Part shown: positions 51,066-60,586 of the stretch, piece by piece | How the letters are laid out: the number at the start of each line of letters is the position of its first letter | How positions within the stretch are numbered: position 1 is the stretch's first letter | Source: Emiliania huxleyi CCMP1516 | Lineage: Eukaryota; Haptophyta; Isochrysidales; Noelaerhabdaceae | DNA length: 64,000 nucleotides | Assembly (NCBI RefSeq): GCF_000372725.1 | Contig: NW_005201277.1 | Location: forward strand, 154,395 to 218,394 | Reading direction: 5' to 3' | The notes under the pieces: model-generated | Told to the model about the DNA's origin: nothing | The model's input: only the letters and a program-made list of their open reading frames with translations | Databases searched by the model: none | Made by a program: the position numbers and the translations under genes

Positions 51066-51989
51066 GCGTCGCCTCTCTTCTCTCTTGCAAAGACCGCGGA
51101 CCCTGGATTGTGGAAAATTGGCGATGTCACAAGCGACAAGGGCTGGGCGTGCTCCTCACTCCCAGTGTTGCGTTCCTTTGGCATGGGCGCTTCATGTAAC
51201 AAGCTGAGGCTTGCTCCGCCTCCGAGGAGCCTACAGACCGTACTTACAGGACTGGATAATGCGAGACCGTGCAACTCTACTTTGCGCTATGGCCTGTCTT
51301 GCTTCCCCGAGATGTCGGATCCTTCAGGCCAATGCACAAGGGGGTCTGTCAGTGGAGACCTTCACAGCTATGCCTTGCTCCTTTAGGTGCTCTTAGTATG
51401 TTCTGACTCATCCGTCCGAGACTGCCCGAGTACACTGCCTTGTTATTCTTTTGTGCTCGGCGTGTTGTCTGGTGCGAGTTGTACCCCTCTCTCTGTACCC
51501 CCATCCAGAGAGAGCTGTGCTATATGTTGCCTTTTTGTCTTCTCTCTGGCGCTCCCGCTCCTCGGTCTCAGCCCTACCTGGCCGTTCTGTATTAGAGTAT
51601 AGGATGGCATCCTTCCGAATAGAATGGCGTCTCGCGCGCGCTCACCCGGCCGCCTCGCAGCCCCAGGGGCCGGGGGGCGCTTGCCGGGGTTGGGGTTGGT
51701 CACACACAGGCGCCAGTTTAACGTGGCGAGCCAGAGGAGTCACACAGGAGAGCCCCCATTTTCAGCAGTAGATGGGCCGCCGTGAGGGCCCATCTGTTCA
51801 CGATCTAGGAGATTGAGGAGATAAATTGGCCCAACCGTGTATTCGTAAACAACATCCTCCTCGTTGCTGAAGCCACAATCCTCTGCAGTCTCGGCGGCGC
51901 GATTCCGCATCTCTGTTGGGGTTGCCCCTCATGCCACGTGAAAATGCCCGAAGATTGCCTGATGCCCCAATCCAACGGTTTTCCCCACA
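51066..51989. other. intergenic or extra exon, unresolved
   Basis: 51100-51386 reads GWACSSLPVLRSFGMGASC and CFPEMSDPSGQC to a stop, in the style of the preceding ectodomain, so a further exon is possible. 51390-51900 shows no feature. Confidence 0.35.
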
Positions 51990-52170
51990 ATATTACGGCA
52001 AAGTCCATGGCCCTCAAGCCGGCGGCGGTTTGCGGCGAGACGCTGCCGTCGATCAAGGAATTTCCGGAGCCCGCCCCGGCGGCGAGCGCCTTGCTTCTGC
52101 GCCGTGCGCCCGCCGACCCACTCCTTTACCCCACCCCGCTTTCCATTGCGTATGCTTTGAGTGGGCGCGT
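51990..52170 (+). repeat. partial duplicate of the exon/intron at 48830-48990
   Basis: GGCCCTCAAGCCGGCGGCGG, CTGCCGTCGAT.AAGGA.TTTCC and GCCCGCCCCGGCGGCGAGCG occur in the same order at both loci. The copy includes the start of the GC-AG intron of the membrane-protein gene. It merges in frame with the next ORF, so the apparent start of that ORF at 51916 is misleading. Confidence 0.7.
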
Positions 52171-52197
52171 AAGCGCAATCCGGCACTCATCCCGGCG

Positions 52198-54474
52198 ATG
52201 CGGTTGGTGTTTGGTCGACGCAGCTTCCTCCGTCTGTGCAGCGCGGACGGACCGCTCCAGGACCCTCGGGCGGCCGGACCGAGCGACGCCGACGCACCGT
52301 GGGACCCGCTCAGCCTGGAGCCGCCCGGCGAGGACGCCGACGGCTACATCCGGTCGTGCTGCGGCGGCGCCCAAGGGCGCGCCTTCTCCGGGATGTGCAC
52401 CACCGGAGTCAAACACGAGATCGACAACATTGTGCAAAAGAAGAACCCGACTACCCGCTTCGTTTCGTTCATCGACGACATGGTTCAAAACGACACCGTG
52501 GCAGAGGCCGTCAAGTCTTACTGCGGAGAGGGCGGGACACTCGAGGTGCAAAAAGATGTCGCTGGCAACCTCGACAACGAGGAGAAGTGCATCATCTACT
52601 CTCCGAGCGGCGACCTCGACTGCGTACCCCCCTTCATGGTCGGCTCGCCGCACCACCGAGACGAGGACGGGAACCTCACCGGACGCGAGGCTTGCTTCAA
52701 AATCGTCGGAACCTACCTCGGCGACACGGAGGCTGCCTCGGAGGCGATTGGCAAACGACTCGCCAAAAACCTCCGTCCGCTCGACTTCATCGACACGCTC
52801 GAATGCACCGAGGGCATTCAGAACGTTGGACACCTTAAGTACAACCTCATCACCCGTCAGGCCTGCCCAAAGACGAAGTACATCTGCTCCGTCACGCCAC
52901 CAGAGATCAGCGAGGGCCCGGCCATCGACGGGAGCAACCGGATCCGCAAATCGTGGGAACTACTCACGGAGGCAGAGGATACTCCTGCCAAATACAAAGA
53001 CCTGGGTTGGAGGCAGGCCATGCTCCCTACCATCACGGGAGGCTCCGGCGTCGACACGGGCGTCACATCAGTCGGCGTGCCCAACGACACCGGTGGGGGC
53101 CGCACGGGCGTGCGCGGCCCCGCCGAGGCCTACTACATCTCCCTCCTCAAATGCTGGTCAAAGCTTGTGGCCTGCAGCCCAGACCTCGCCGAAGCCGAGC
53201 GCTCCGGCGGGTACGGTGCACGAGACGCCGCCGTCAACTCGTACAGAGCCGCGCTCTCGAGGCGAGACGAGGTGGCCTCCATCAGAGCCGCGCGCGACGA
53301 CAACATCTACTACACCTTGCGCGGCGGCAAGATCTCTGAGTTCTACCCCAAGGGCGTCAGCCTCCCCACTTCTGAGTCTCTTCCAACACCGGAGTCAGTC
53401 ATCGATGGCACTTGCAAATCAGGAAGCCCGTGCGCGCGGGCGCTTGCTGCCATCGAGACTATCTGGAACTGGTTCGATCTGCAGAAGGAGTGGCGCGCCC
53501 TCGACGACTACACGGCAGCCAACTGGCAGCCCGGCGACACCAAAATACGTCTACGCGAGTCCATCCGCTACGTCTCAACTGCGCAGCCTTACGCGGGGCG
53601 GTGGCTCGACACGAAACTCGACGGCAGCAATGCCACATGCATTCCAGACGACATATTCATCGGCGAGCTTCAGCGCCGAAACGGCCTTCACCTCTCGCAG
53701 TGCCGCTCGACTGTCACGCGGGCACTCGAGCTTGGGGACACAGTCGGTGGTGCAAAGGACTACCATGGCGACTGGTTCCTCAACAACGCCGCCCGGCGGC
53801 GCCCACACGACGGCGTACTTCGCGCCTGGTACGATTGTGTCCACGCCGTCTCCGTCTCCCGGCCCGTCATGGGAGATGCCGAAAAACCAGAACTCACCAA
53901 ACAGTTCAACGAGGGCTACAAAACCGACCTGGCTGAACCGGGCGAGGCTCCCGGGGGCAAAGACGAGATCAGTGAGGTCAAACTTTGGACCCCCCTGCGG
54001 GGTGGCTTGCCCGTTGGGGTCGGCCGCGCCGACACCGGAGGCAACCCCGGCTCCGTTGGAGACAAGTTCGCCTTCGGCAACACCGAAGAGCGCGCCCGCC
54101 TTGCAAACATGGGCTGCAAGCAACGCGGGTTCCGTGGTCAACGGGCGTTCGACCACACCACCGGCCAAGGCTACGTCAAGTCACAGCGTGGCCACTACCA
54201 TGATGGGATCTTCACCAAACGCAACAAGTTCAACCTGCTTCTCCACGAGACATTCGGCGGCGGCTTCTCGCCGCCAGCAGTTGCAAAGATCAACCGCCTT
54301 GCGCGCAAGGCTCAACGCTCGGGCGTTGACCGCACCGCGTACCCTCCCCACTCCCGCCTCTCATTTGTGTCACACCACGCGGAACGCATCTCCATCGCTT
54401 CGGTGAAGGGGGTGAACCGTGCCATCCTCGATCGCCGTGCAAAGCTCGCTTCCGAGCTCTCACGCCGCGCGTAG
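52198..54474 (+). CDS. dispersed repeat-family protein; possible PD-(D/E)XK-type nuclease domain
   Basis: 758 residues from the ATG at 52198 (MRLVFGRRSFLRL). The N-terminal half has DADAPWDPLSLEPP, SFIDDMVQNDTVAEAVKSYC and ACFKIVGTYLGDTEAASEAI. The second half is shared with the truncated copy at 21863-22729: TLRGGKISEFYPKGV, then RRPHDGVLRAWYDCV, PELTKQFNEGYKTDLAEPG and DEISEVKLWTPL. The order H...D(L)...E-x-K is what a restriction-endonuclease-like fold would need, but this is inference. The C-terminus KSQRGHYHDGIFTKRNKFNL and HHAERISIASVKGVNRAI resembles conserved tails of mobile-element proteins I associate with algal genomes, without naming one. Multiple copies in one window support a mobile or formerly mobile gene. 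Confidence 0.55.
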   Translation: MRLVFGRRSFLRLCSADGPLQDPRAAGPSDADAPWDPLSLEPPGEDADGYIRSCCGGAQGRAFSGMCTTGVKHEIDNIVQKKNPTTRFVSFIDDMVQNDTVAEAVKSYCGEGGTLEVQKDVAGNLDNEEKCIIYSPSGDLDCVPPFMVGSPHHRDEDGNLTGREACFKIVGTYLGDTEAASEAIGKRLAKNLRPLDFIDTLECTEGIQNVGHLKYNLITRQACPKTKYICSVTPPEISEGPAIDGSNRIRKSWELLTEAEDTPAKYKDLGWRQAMLPTITGGSGVDTGVTSVGVPNDTGGGRTGVRGPAEAYYISLLKCWSKLVACSPDLAEAERSGGYGARDAAVNSYRAALSRRDEVASIRAARDDNIYYTLRGGKISEFYPKGVSLPTSESLPTPESVIDGTCKSGSPCARALAAIETIWNWFDLQKEWRALDDYTAANWQPGDTKIRLRESIRYVSTAQPYAGRWLDTKLDGSNATCIPDDIFIGELQRRNGLHLSQCRSTVTRALELGDTVGGAKDYHGDWFLNNAARRRPHDGVLRAWYDCVHAVSVSRPVMGDAEKPELTKQFNEGYKTDLAEPGEAPGGKDEISEVKLWTPLRGGLPVGVGRADTGGNPGSVGDKFAFGNTEERARLANMGCKQRGFRGQRAFDHTTGQGYVKSQRGHYHDGIFTKRNKFNLLLHETFGGGFSPPAVAKINRLARKAQRSGVDRTAYPPHSRLSFVSHHAERISIASVKGVNRAILDRRAKLASELSRRA

Positions 54475-54865
54475 GGCCCTTAGGAGCCTATGTATGTATG
54501 TAGTAAGGTGAAGAACAGTCAGGCTCGGACTGGACACCAACGCGGTATGGGTGGACGCAAGACAGATGATGACGACACGCACGAGCGACACACAGACACA
54601 AACAAGCTCACAAGACACACAGCCAGCGGGCTGCCACACATCCTGAGTGGGCGTACACATCACTCAGGCCACGTCCCCCCTGTCGCCCCCCCCAAGGAGC
54701 CTAGAGAACACAACCCCCTCTCTCTTTTCTCCCAGTAAGCTAAAAGTACGTACCGCGACGGTGCGTCCCATTCAACACACTCTCGTTCCGTCCGCGCGCG
54801 CAACGTCGGGCGCCCCAGGTCGGGGCCGGCAACGTCGGGCGCCCCAGGCCGGGGCCGGTGCGAGC
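54475..54865. other. intergenic
   Basis: 54528-54557 shares GACTGGACACCAACGCGGTA then TGGGTGGACG with 29759-29790. Nothing else recognised; the protease promoter presumably lies here. Confidence 0.4.
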
Positions 54866-56242
54866 ATGGAGTCCAGCGGCACGACCGCGACCATGCGGCC
54901 GGGCGCGCGTTTGCTCCTCTCCTGCCTTGCCGCCGGGGTGCTGCTCGTGCTCGGACAGCTCCTGCGGCCTGCGCCGGCGAAATTGTGGCTGCCTGATTTC
55001 CTCCTTCCAAGCATGTGGGGCTTTGTTGACGCCGCCGCCGAGGGCGGCAACGAGAAGGTCGGCAAGGTGGTGTACGGCCAGGACGGTGTGCCAGCTCTGC
55101 GCGTCGCCTATGACGGCCACGGCACCTGCACGCTCGCGGACGGCCGCTTCGAGCTCTACGATAGCAAGTGGGTCGACCCCGATGCGGACAGGGATCCCAA
55201 CGCGCCGGCGGCGATGGGGAGGCGGATGCAGGTGCAGATGGGGGGCTCCGCCCCCGGAATGTACCCAGACGACCCCTACTCGTACTCGTGCTCGCCCGAG
55301 AGCTCCTACGTAGTCCAGGACACGCCTGTCAACGGCGCCTTCGGTGCGATCGCCGACATATGGTACTTGGTTCACAAGGTGGACGAGTACTACGCCACAC
55401 AGGTTGGGGAGAGTGTGATGTGGTATGAGCCGACAAAGGTTTACGCCCACTACCGACTCGGCATGCACACTCAGATGAACGCTGATTGGCACACCCTCGG
55501 CTCCGATGGCCCCACCTTCTCCGTGGTCATCTCTGACTTCAAGACGAAGGACGGAAGCGACGACCCGGAGCACTACGGCGGCATCGCTCCCGATCTCCTC
55601 GCGCACGAGCTGACTCACGGCTACAATGCGTACCGAGTGTGGCGAGGGCCGTGGGGCGAGGTGATGAGCGACATCGGCGGCGAGGCTTTCGAGGCCTGGC
55701 TCAAGGGCAAGGCTGACTTTATCCGAGGGCCGGAGACCTGCCGCCTCGCCTCGTGCACCGTCGCTGAGGTGGAGGAGCCGGAGCTGGACATGAAAGGCCC
55801 CATCGTGGGAGACCTCGTGGCAACGGCGGAGAAGGAGGCGCACGCGGGGGCGCTCTTGCTGGGGCGCATTTTTTACCACTCGATCCAGCCGGTAGAGGGC
55901 TTGGTGCCGCCCGAGGGCTGGGTGACGTGCCCCACCAAGATGTACAAGGTGTGGATCGAGGCGTCCAAGGCGTGGATCGCGGGCAAGCCCGTCCTGAGCG
56001 AGTCTGGCGGGACGCTAACTAGCCCGCAGTGGGTGGAGCTATACAACCACAAGTACTTTGCGGAGATCCTCGTCGAGACGGCGAGGGCGATGCTCATCCC
56101 GCGGCAGGCGAGCTTCATCGAGGAGAGCCTGAGGGCGATCAATGCGTACAGCCAAAAGCTCGCCCCCTCAACGTCAACCTCGCTCATCCACGCGGGCTCG
56201 ACGCCATCCACGATGCGATCGATCTCTTGGTGGCCACTCTGA
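54866..56242 (+). CDS. M4 (thermolysin)-like zinc metalloprotease, membrane-anchored or secreted
   Basis: The ATG at 54866 was chosen over the longer frame from 54647 because it places a signal/anchor segment (ARLLLSCLAAGVLLVLG) at the N-terminus. 458 residues. The zinc site HELTH is at residues 247-251 (DLLAHELTHGYNAYR), followed by GEVMSDIGGEAF, with E265 as candidate third ligand. In thermolysins the equivalent NE..SD lies about six residues further on, so the loop is shorter here. Upstream are VVQDTPVNGAFGAIADIWYL and YEPTKVYAHYRLGMHTQMNA, matching the family's N-terminal sheet. The usual propeptide is not evident. A secreted endopeptidase is likely. The last ~25 residues are Ser/Thr-rich and may be a mispredicted tail. 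Confidence 0.75.
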   Translation: MESSGTTATMRPGARLLLSCLAAGVLLVLGQLLRPAPAKLWLPDFLLPSMWGFVDAAAEGGNEKVGKVVYGQDGVPALRVAYDGHGTCTLADGRFELYDSKWVDPDADRDPNAPAAMGRRMQVQMGGSAPGMYPDDPYSYSCSPESSYVVQDTPVNGAFGAIADIWYLVHKVDEYYATQVGESVMWYEPTKVYAHYRLGMHTQMNADWHTLGSDGPTFSVVISDFKTKDGSDDPEHYGGIAPDLLAHELTHGYNAYRVWRGPWGEVMSDIGGEAFEAWLKGKADFIRGPETCRLASCTVAEVEEPELDMKGPIVGDLVATAEKEAHAGALLLGRIFYHSIQPVEGLVPPEGWVTCPTKMYKVWIEASKAWIAGKPVLSESGGTLTSPQWVELYNHKYFAEILVETARAMLIPRQASFIEESLRAINAYSQKLAPSTSTSLIHAGSTPSTMRSISWWPL

Positions 56243-56481
56243 CGCACGGAAGGCGGCGGGGCGAAGGCGATGGCGTGCGCGAGACTTTGCGCGAGCGAGA
56301 CAGTTGTTTTTCGAGACGGGTTTCACGGCGTCGGCGGTCGTGGTTTTGCTTTTTTTGGTGTTCATTGTTCGGTCTTTTCGGAATTCGCCACATAAAACGC
56401 CCACACACTGCTCTGACCGAGTATATGACTCATATTTCAGCAGTCTCCCCCGGCCGGCCTATCGTCGGCTATCTCTCTCAG
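56243..56481. other. short spacer between convergent genes
   Basis: No feature beyond a T-rich patch at about 56344-56362 that may serve 3'-end formation. Confidence 0.4.
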
Positions 56482-59400
56482 TCATCCCTCGAGCGCCCCG
56501 ATCGCCTCCGTCACCGCGGCCACGAGCCGCGACGCCTCCCGCTCGCTGCGCGGCCCGTCCCTCCTCCACCTCGCCGCGTCGTGGTGCCTCGCCGCGTTCG
56601 CCCAGATGCGCAGCGAGTGCAGCTGGCTCCGCAGCTCGGTCGGCAATCCGCACTCGCGGTGCCAAAAGTTGATGCGCTCCTCGAAGCCGTCGGGCGCCGC
56701 CGCAGAGCGCGAGGCGTAGACGGCGTCGAGGCGCGGCATCAGCGTCTTGAAAGCGAGCATCATGTTGTCCTGGATGCGCGCCTGCGCGTCGCCGCCCGTG
56801 CGCATGCCGCGCACCTGCACCGAGAGCGGCGAAGGCTCGTAGCCGGTGGTGCGGGCGGCTGCCGCAGCGGCCTCGTCTCCAGGTGCCGGCGCAGCCTCCT
56901 CCACCCCCGCCCCGCGCTGCGAGCCAGACAGCAGCGCCCGGAGAGCTAGCAGCGCCTCGGGCAGCGTGGGCCTCTTGCGCAGGCTGTCGTGGCAGAGGCT
57001 CTTCCCGTCCGCCTTGGCGAGGTCCTTGACTGCGCGCGCCGCGTCGACTGGCCAGCCCGCAGCCACGTCGGCGAGCTTCGCCGCGTCGATGTCGGTCCAG
57101 TCCTCCTCGAACTCGTCCTCGCACCGGTCGGTCAGCTGCACCTCGGACCGGTTAGTGAGGCAGACGAGGAGGGTGATGCCAATGGCGTAGCCGTCCGTCT
57201 TGCTCGAGTACTCGCCCCCCTTGGAGATGGAGGGGCAGAGGTAGCCCGTGGACATGTAGAGGGCAGTCGAGCGGCGGCGGACAGACGCGTCGGGACGCTG
57301 GTCCTTGGCGAAGCCCGTGTCAGCCAATACTGCGGTCAGCTTCTCGTCGAGCAGGATGTTGTCCGGCTTGACGTCGCGGTGCACGATGCCCTTCGAGTGG
57401 AGGTAGACGAGCGCCTCGGTCGCCTCGCAAGCAATGCGAACGCGCTGCCGCCACGTCAGCGGCCTCGGCGCCTCTTCCATGCCCAACCGCCGGAGCTGCG
57501 CAGCGCGGTCGGGATCCGAGAGGCGCAGCCGCGCCTCGAGCGAGCCGCCGCGCATCAGCGGCGAGAGGAGGCAGACGCCGTCGGGCGAGAGGCAGTAGCC
57601 GAGCAGCGGCAGCAAATGCGGGTGGCTGACCGCCTTGAGCAGCTTCACCTCGAGCTCCGCCCGCGACAAGCCGCCCGACTGGCCCGACTTTGCCCGCTTG
57701 ACGACGAGCGGCAAGTGGCGCAGCTGCGGAGGCGCGGCGAGGGAGAGGTGGAGGTCGGCCGACGCCTCGTAGACGTGACTGAAGCCGCCGCTGCCAATCA
57801 GCTTCCCGTCGGCGAACCCGTCGGTAGCCGCGGTGAGGTCCGACAGGGCTAGCTCGACTGGCCGAGCAAAAGCCGCCGCGGCCGGCTCGGAGGCGACAGA
57901 CAGCTCTTGCAGCCGCGACTCTGCCGCGCTCACCTCCTCCTCCAGGGCAGGCAGCGCGCCCACGTGCGGCCGGGCGGCGGCGATGCCCGCTCGGAGCGCG
58001 GAGGGGCTGTCCGCTGTGTCGAGCGACTTGAGCGCGCCCATCGCCGCGCCGTGCGCCTTGCGCAGCCGCTGGCTGTCCCGCCTCCGCGCCTCCTTGAGCT
58101 TGTCGCGCACGCGCCTCGCCTCCGCCAGCACGGCCGGGCTCGCGAGGCCGCTGCACGCCTCCAGCGCGCTGGCCACGCCCTCGTACGAGCCAGCGGCCAC
58201 GGCCTGCTGCAGCGCCTCGTCCGCCGCGGCGATGGCGGCTGCGTCGGCCGGAGGAGATGCTGGCGGCGGGGTTGGCGGCTGCGATGCGGCGGTGGCGCTG
58301 GGGCCAGATGCCGCATTGTCTGCCTCACCACCGCCGCTCTTCTTCTTCTTCTTCTTGCCCTTCTTGTTGGAGCGCTCCTCCTTCTCCGCCTCCTCCTCCG
58401 CCAGAAGCGCCTCGGCATGCCGCGCCGCCTCCGCCTCCGCCGCCGCCCTCTCTGCCTCCCTCGCCGCCGCGGTCTCCGCCGCCGCCGCCGCCGCATGCTC
58501 CTCGATGACGCGCACGCACTCGGCGTGGCCGTTTTCCTTGGCACACTGCAGCGCCGTCATGTTGTTCTCAGCGCGCACCGCCGCGTCAGCGCCCGCCCGC
58601 AGCAAGCGCCGCACGACGGCGGGGCGGTTGAAGAGGGCGGCGCTCATCAGCGCGGTGAAGCCTTTCTTGTCCTTCTTGTCGATCTCCGCGCCGTGCTGCA
58701 GCAGCAGCTCGACCACCCGCTCGTGGCCGTTGTTGGCGGCGCACATCAGCGCGGTGAAGCCCATGCTGTTCTGCATGTCGACCTCCGCGCCGTGCCGTAT
58801 CAGCAGCTCGACCACCCGCTCATGGCGTTCCTGGGCGGCGAACATCAGGGCGGTGTAACCGTGGCTGCTCTGCAGGTTGATCTCCGCGCCGCGCCGTATC
58901 AGCAGCTCGACCACCCGCTCGTTGCCGTTTCCGGCGGCGAGCATCATCGCGGTGACGCCGCTGCTGTGCTGCATGTCGATCTCCGCGCCGTGCTGCAGCA
59001 GCAGCTCGACCGCCCGCTCGTGGTCTTCCTGGGCGGCGTACATCAGCGCGGTGTAGCCGCTGCTGTGCTGCATGTCGATCTCCGCGCCGTGCTGCAGCAG
59101 CAGCTCGACCGCCCGCTCGTGGCCTTCCTGGGCGGCGAGCATCAGCGCGGTGAAACCGTCGCTGTCCTGCCGGTTGACCTCCGCCCCGCGCTGCAGCAGC
59201 AGCTCGACCACCCGCTCGTGGCCTTCCTGGGCGGCGAGCATCAGGGCGGTGTTGCCGTCGCTGTCCTGCTTGTTGATCTCCGCGCCTCGCCGCAGCAGCA
59301 GCTCGACCACCCGCTCGTTGCCGTTTCCGGCGGCGAGCATCATCGCGGTGATGCCGCTGCTGTGCTGCATGTCGATCTCCGCGCCGTGCTGCAGCAGCAG

Positions 59401-60387
59401 CTCGACCGCCCGCTCGTGGCCATGCTGGGCGGCGGCCATCAATGCAGAGCTGCCGCTCGCCCCGCCGACCGCGTTGACCCGCCCGCCGCTGTCGAGCCAC
59501 GCCAGCAGCGCCGCCTCGTCGCCTCGCACAGCAGCTTGCCAGGCCTCTTCAGGAAGGCTGTCCAATGAGCTGGAGGAGGCCGCGGCACTCGCTCCCGCCT
59601 GTGCCTCGCCTGGGGAAGCGCCGCCCGCGCCGCCCGCCGCTGCCTCGTGCCGGCTCGCAGTCACCTCCGCGACGTGCTGCCGGAAGGCCTCGACGCACGC
59701 GGCGTGGCCGTTCTCCTTTGCCAGCTGCAGCGCGGACTGGCCGTGCACAGAGCGCAGCTTCGTATCCGCGCCCGCCCGCAGCAAGTGGAGCACGACGGCG
59801 GGGTGGCCTTCGAAAGCGGCGAGCATCAGCGCGGTCCAGCCGTCGCTGCTCTGCTTGTTGATCTCCGCGCCTCTAAGCAACAGCTCGACCACCCGCTCAT
59901 GGCCGCAGCGGGCGGCGAGCATCAACGCGGTGTTGCCGTCGCTGTCCTGCTTGTTGATCTCCGCGCCTCGCCGCAGCAGCAGCTCGACCACCCGCTCGTG
60001 GCCTTGGCTGGCGGCGAGCATCAGCGCGGTGATGCCGCCGCTGTCCTGCCGGTTGATCTCCGCGCCGCGCCGTATCAGCAAGTCGACCACCCGCTCGTGG
60101 CCTTTGTTGGCGGCGGCCATCAGCGCGGTGATGCCGATGCTGCTCTGCAGGTTGATCTCCGCGCCGCCGCGAATTAGAAGGTCAACCACCCGCTCCTCAC
60201 CGTGGCTGGCGGCAGTATGCAGCAGCGTGAAGTAGCTCTTACCGTTAAACTGCGCCGCGTTCACCTGGCCGCCGCTGCTGAGCCACTCCCGCAGCACACC
60301 CACCTTGCCCGCTTTTGCCGCCTTCACGACGTTTGCTGGCGCCTCACGGGGCGATTCCGCCGGCGGCGAAGCGGCTGGCGAGGGCAT
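56482..60387 (-). CDS. ankyrin-repeat protein kinase
   Basis: A single 1301-residue frame. Two ankyrin blocks of 33-residue repeats (GHERVVELLLRRGAEINKQD, then SDGNTALMLAAQE) occupy ~35-240 and ~290-630, split by a Ser/Ala linker. A charged Ala/Glu/Lys segment with KKGKKKKKKS follows, then a kinase domain at ~850-1165: glycine loop GSGGFSHVY, VVKRAK lysine, catalytic HRDVKPDN, activation start ADTGFAK and YMSTGYLCPS. The metal-binding DFG is DTG. It resembles TKL/Pelle-type kinases. A C-terminal ~110 residues (RINFWHRECGLPTELRSQLH, IWANAARHHD) resembles domains that end many algal and bacterial signalling proteins. The ankyrin units are nearly identical in DNA, so copy number probably varies. 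A decayed relative lies at 29392-29730. Confidence 0.85.
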   Translation of the reverse strand: MPSPAASPPAESPREAPANVVKAAKAGKVGVLREWLSSGGQVNAAQFNGKSYFTLLHTAASHGEERVVDLLIRGGAEINLQSSIGITALMAAANKGHERVVDLLIRRGAEINRQDSGGITALMLAASQGHERVVELLLRRGAEINKQDSDGNTALMLAARCGHERVVELLLRGAEINKQSSDGWTALMLAAFEGHPAVVLHLLRAGADTKLRSVHGQSALQLAKENGHAACVEAFRQHVAEVTASRHEAAAGGAGGASPGEAQAGASAAASSSSLDSLPEEAWQAAVRGDEAALLAWLDSGGRVNAVGGASGSSALMAAAQHGHERAVELLLQHGAEIDMQHSSGITAMMLAAGNGNERVVELLLRRGAEINKQDSDGNTALMLAAQEGHERVVELLLQRGAEVNRQDSDGFTALMLAAQEGHERAVELLLQHGAEIDMQHSSGYTALMYAAQEDHERAVELLLQHGAEIDMQHSSGVTAMMLAAGNGNERVVELLIRRGAEINLQSSHGYTALMFAAQERHERVVELLIRHGAEVDMQNSMGFTALMCAANNGHERVVELLLQHGAEIDKKDKKGFTALMSAALFNRPAVVRRLLRAGADAAVRAENNMTALQCAKENGHAECVRVIEEHAAAAAAETAAAREAERAAAEAEAARHAEALLAEEEAEKEERSNKKGKKKKKKSGGGEADNAASGPSATAASQPPTPPPASPPADAAAIAAADEALQQAVAAGSYEGVASALEACSGLASPAVLAEARRVRDKLKEARRRDSQRLRKAHGAAMGALKSLDTADSPSALRAGIAAARPHVGALPALEEEVSAAESRLQELSVASEPAAAAFARPVELALSDLTAATDGFADGKLIGSGGFSHVYEASADLHLSLAAPPQLRHLPLVVKRAKSGQSGGLSRAELEVKLLKAVSHPHLLPLLGYCLSPDGVCLLSPLMRGGSLEARLRLSDPDRAAQLRRLGMEEAPRPLTWRQRVRIACEATEALVYLHSKGIVHRDVKPDNILLDEKLTAVLADTGFAKDQRPDASVRRRSTALYMSTGYLCPSISKGGEYSSKTDGYAIGITLLVCLTNRSEVQLTDRCEDEFEEDWTDIDAAKLADVAAGWPVDAARAVKDLAKADGKSLCHDSLRKRPTLPEALLALRALLSGSQRGAGVEEAAPAPGDEAAAAAARTTGYEPSPLSVQVRGMRTGGDAQARIQDNMMLAFKTLMPRLDAVYASRSAAAPDGFEERINFWHRECGLPTELRSQLHSLRIWANAARHHDAARWRRDGPRSEREASRLVAAVTEAIGALEG

Positions 60388-60586
60388 GTGGTGTGTACTT
60401 GTTACGTGAAAACCCGCTGGGAGTGTTGTACACCGAGGCAGCGCACCTAGGCGTGCCAGCTCGTTTTCTCTCTTTTTCTCGGCCTCTTAATTTTTGAGAT
60501 TTTGTAAGATAAAATGAACTCGGGGGCACGGGACGCGGCACAAACGGGGCACAAACTCCAGGTAAAATTTTTGTTTTTTGGCGTGG
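60388..60586. promoter_or_regulatory. divergent intergenic region, presumed shared promoter
   Basis: 200 bp between two divergent genes, with a T-rich patch (60566-60579). No TATA or other motif can be named with confidence. Confidence 0.35.

Noticed and set aside
51916..52197. Upstream extension of the repeat-family ORF
   Set aside because: Most of it duplicates an exon/intron of the neighbouring membrane-protein gene (48830-48990), so it is probably not part of the native protein.
57907..59568. 553-residue plus-strand ORF opposite the ankyrin kinase
   Set aside because: Antisense of the ankyrin repeats; its periodic peptide simply mirrors the 99-bp repeat units.
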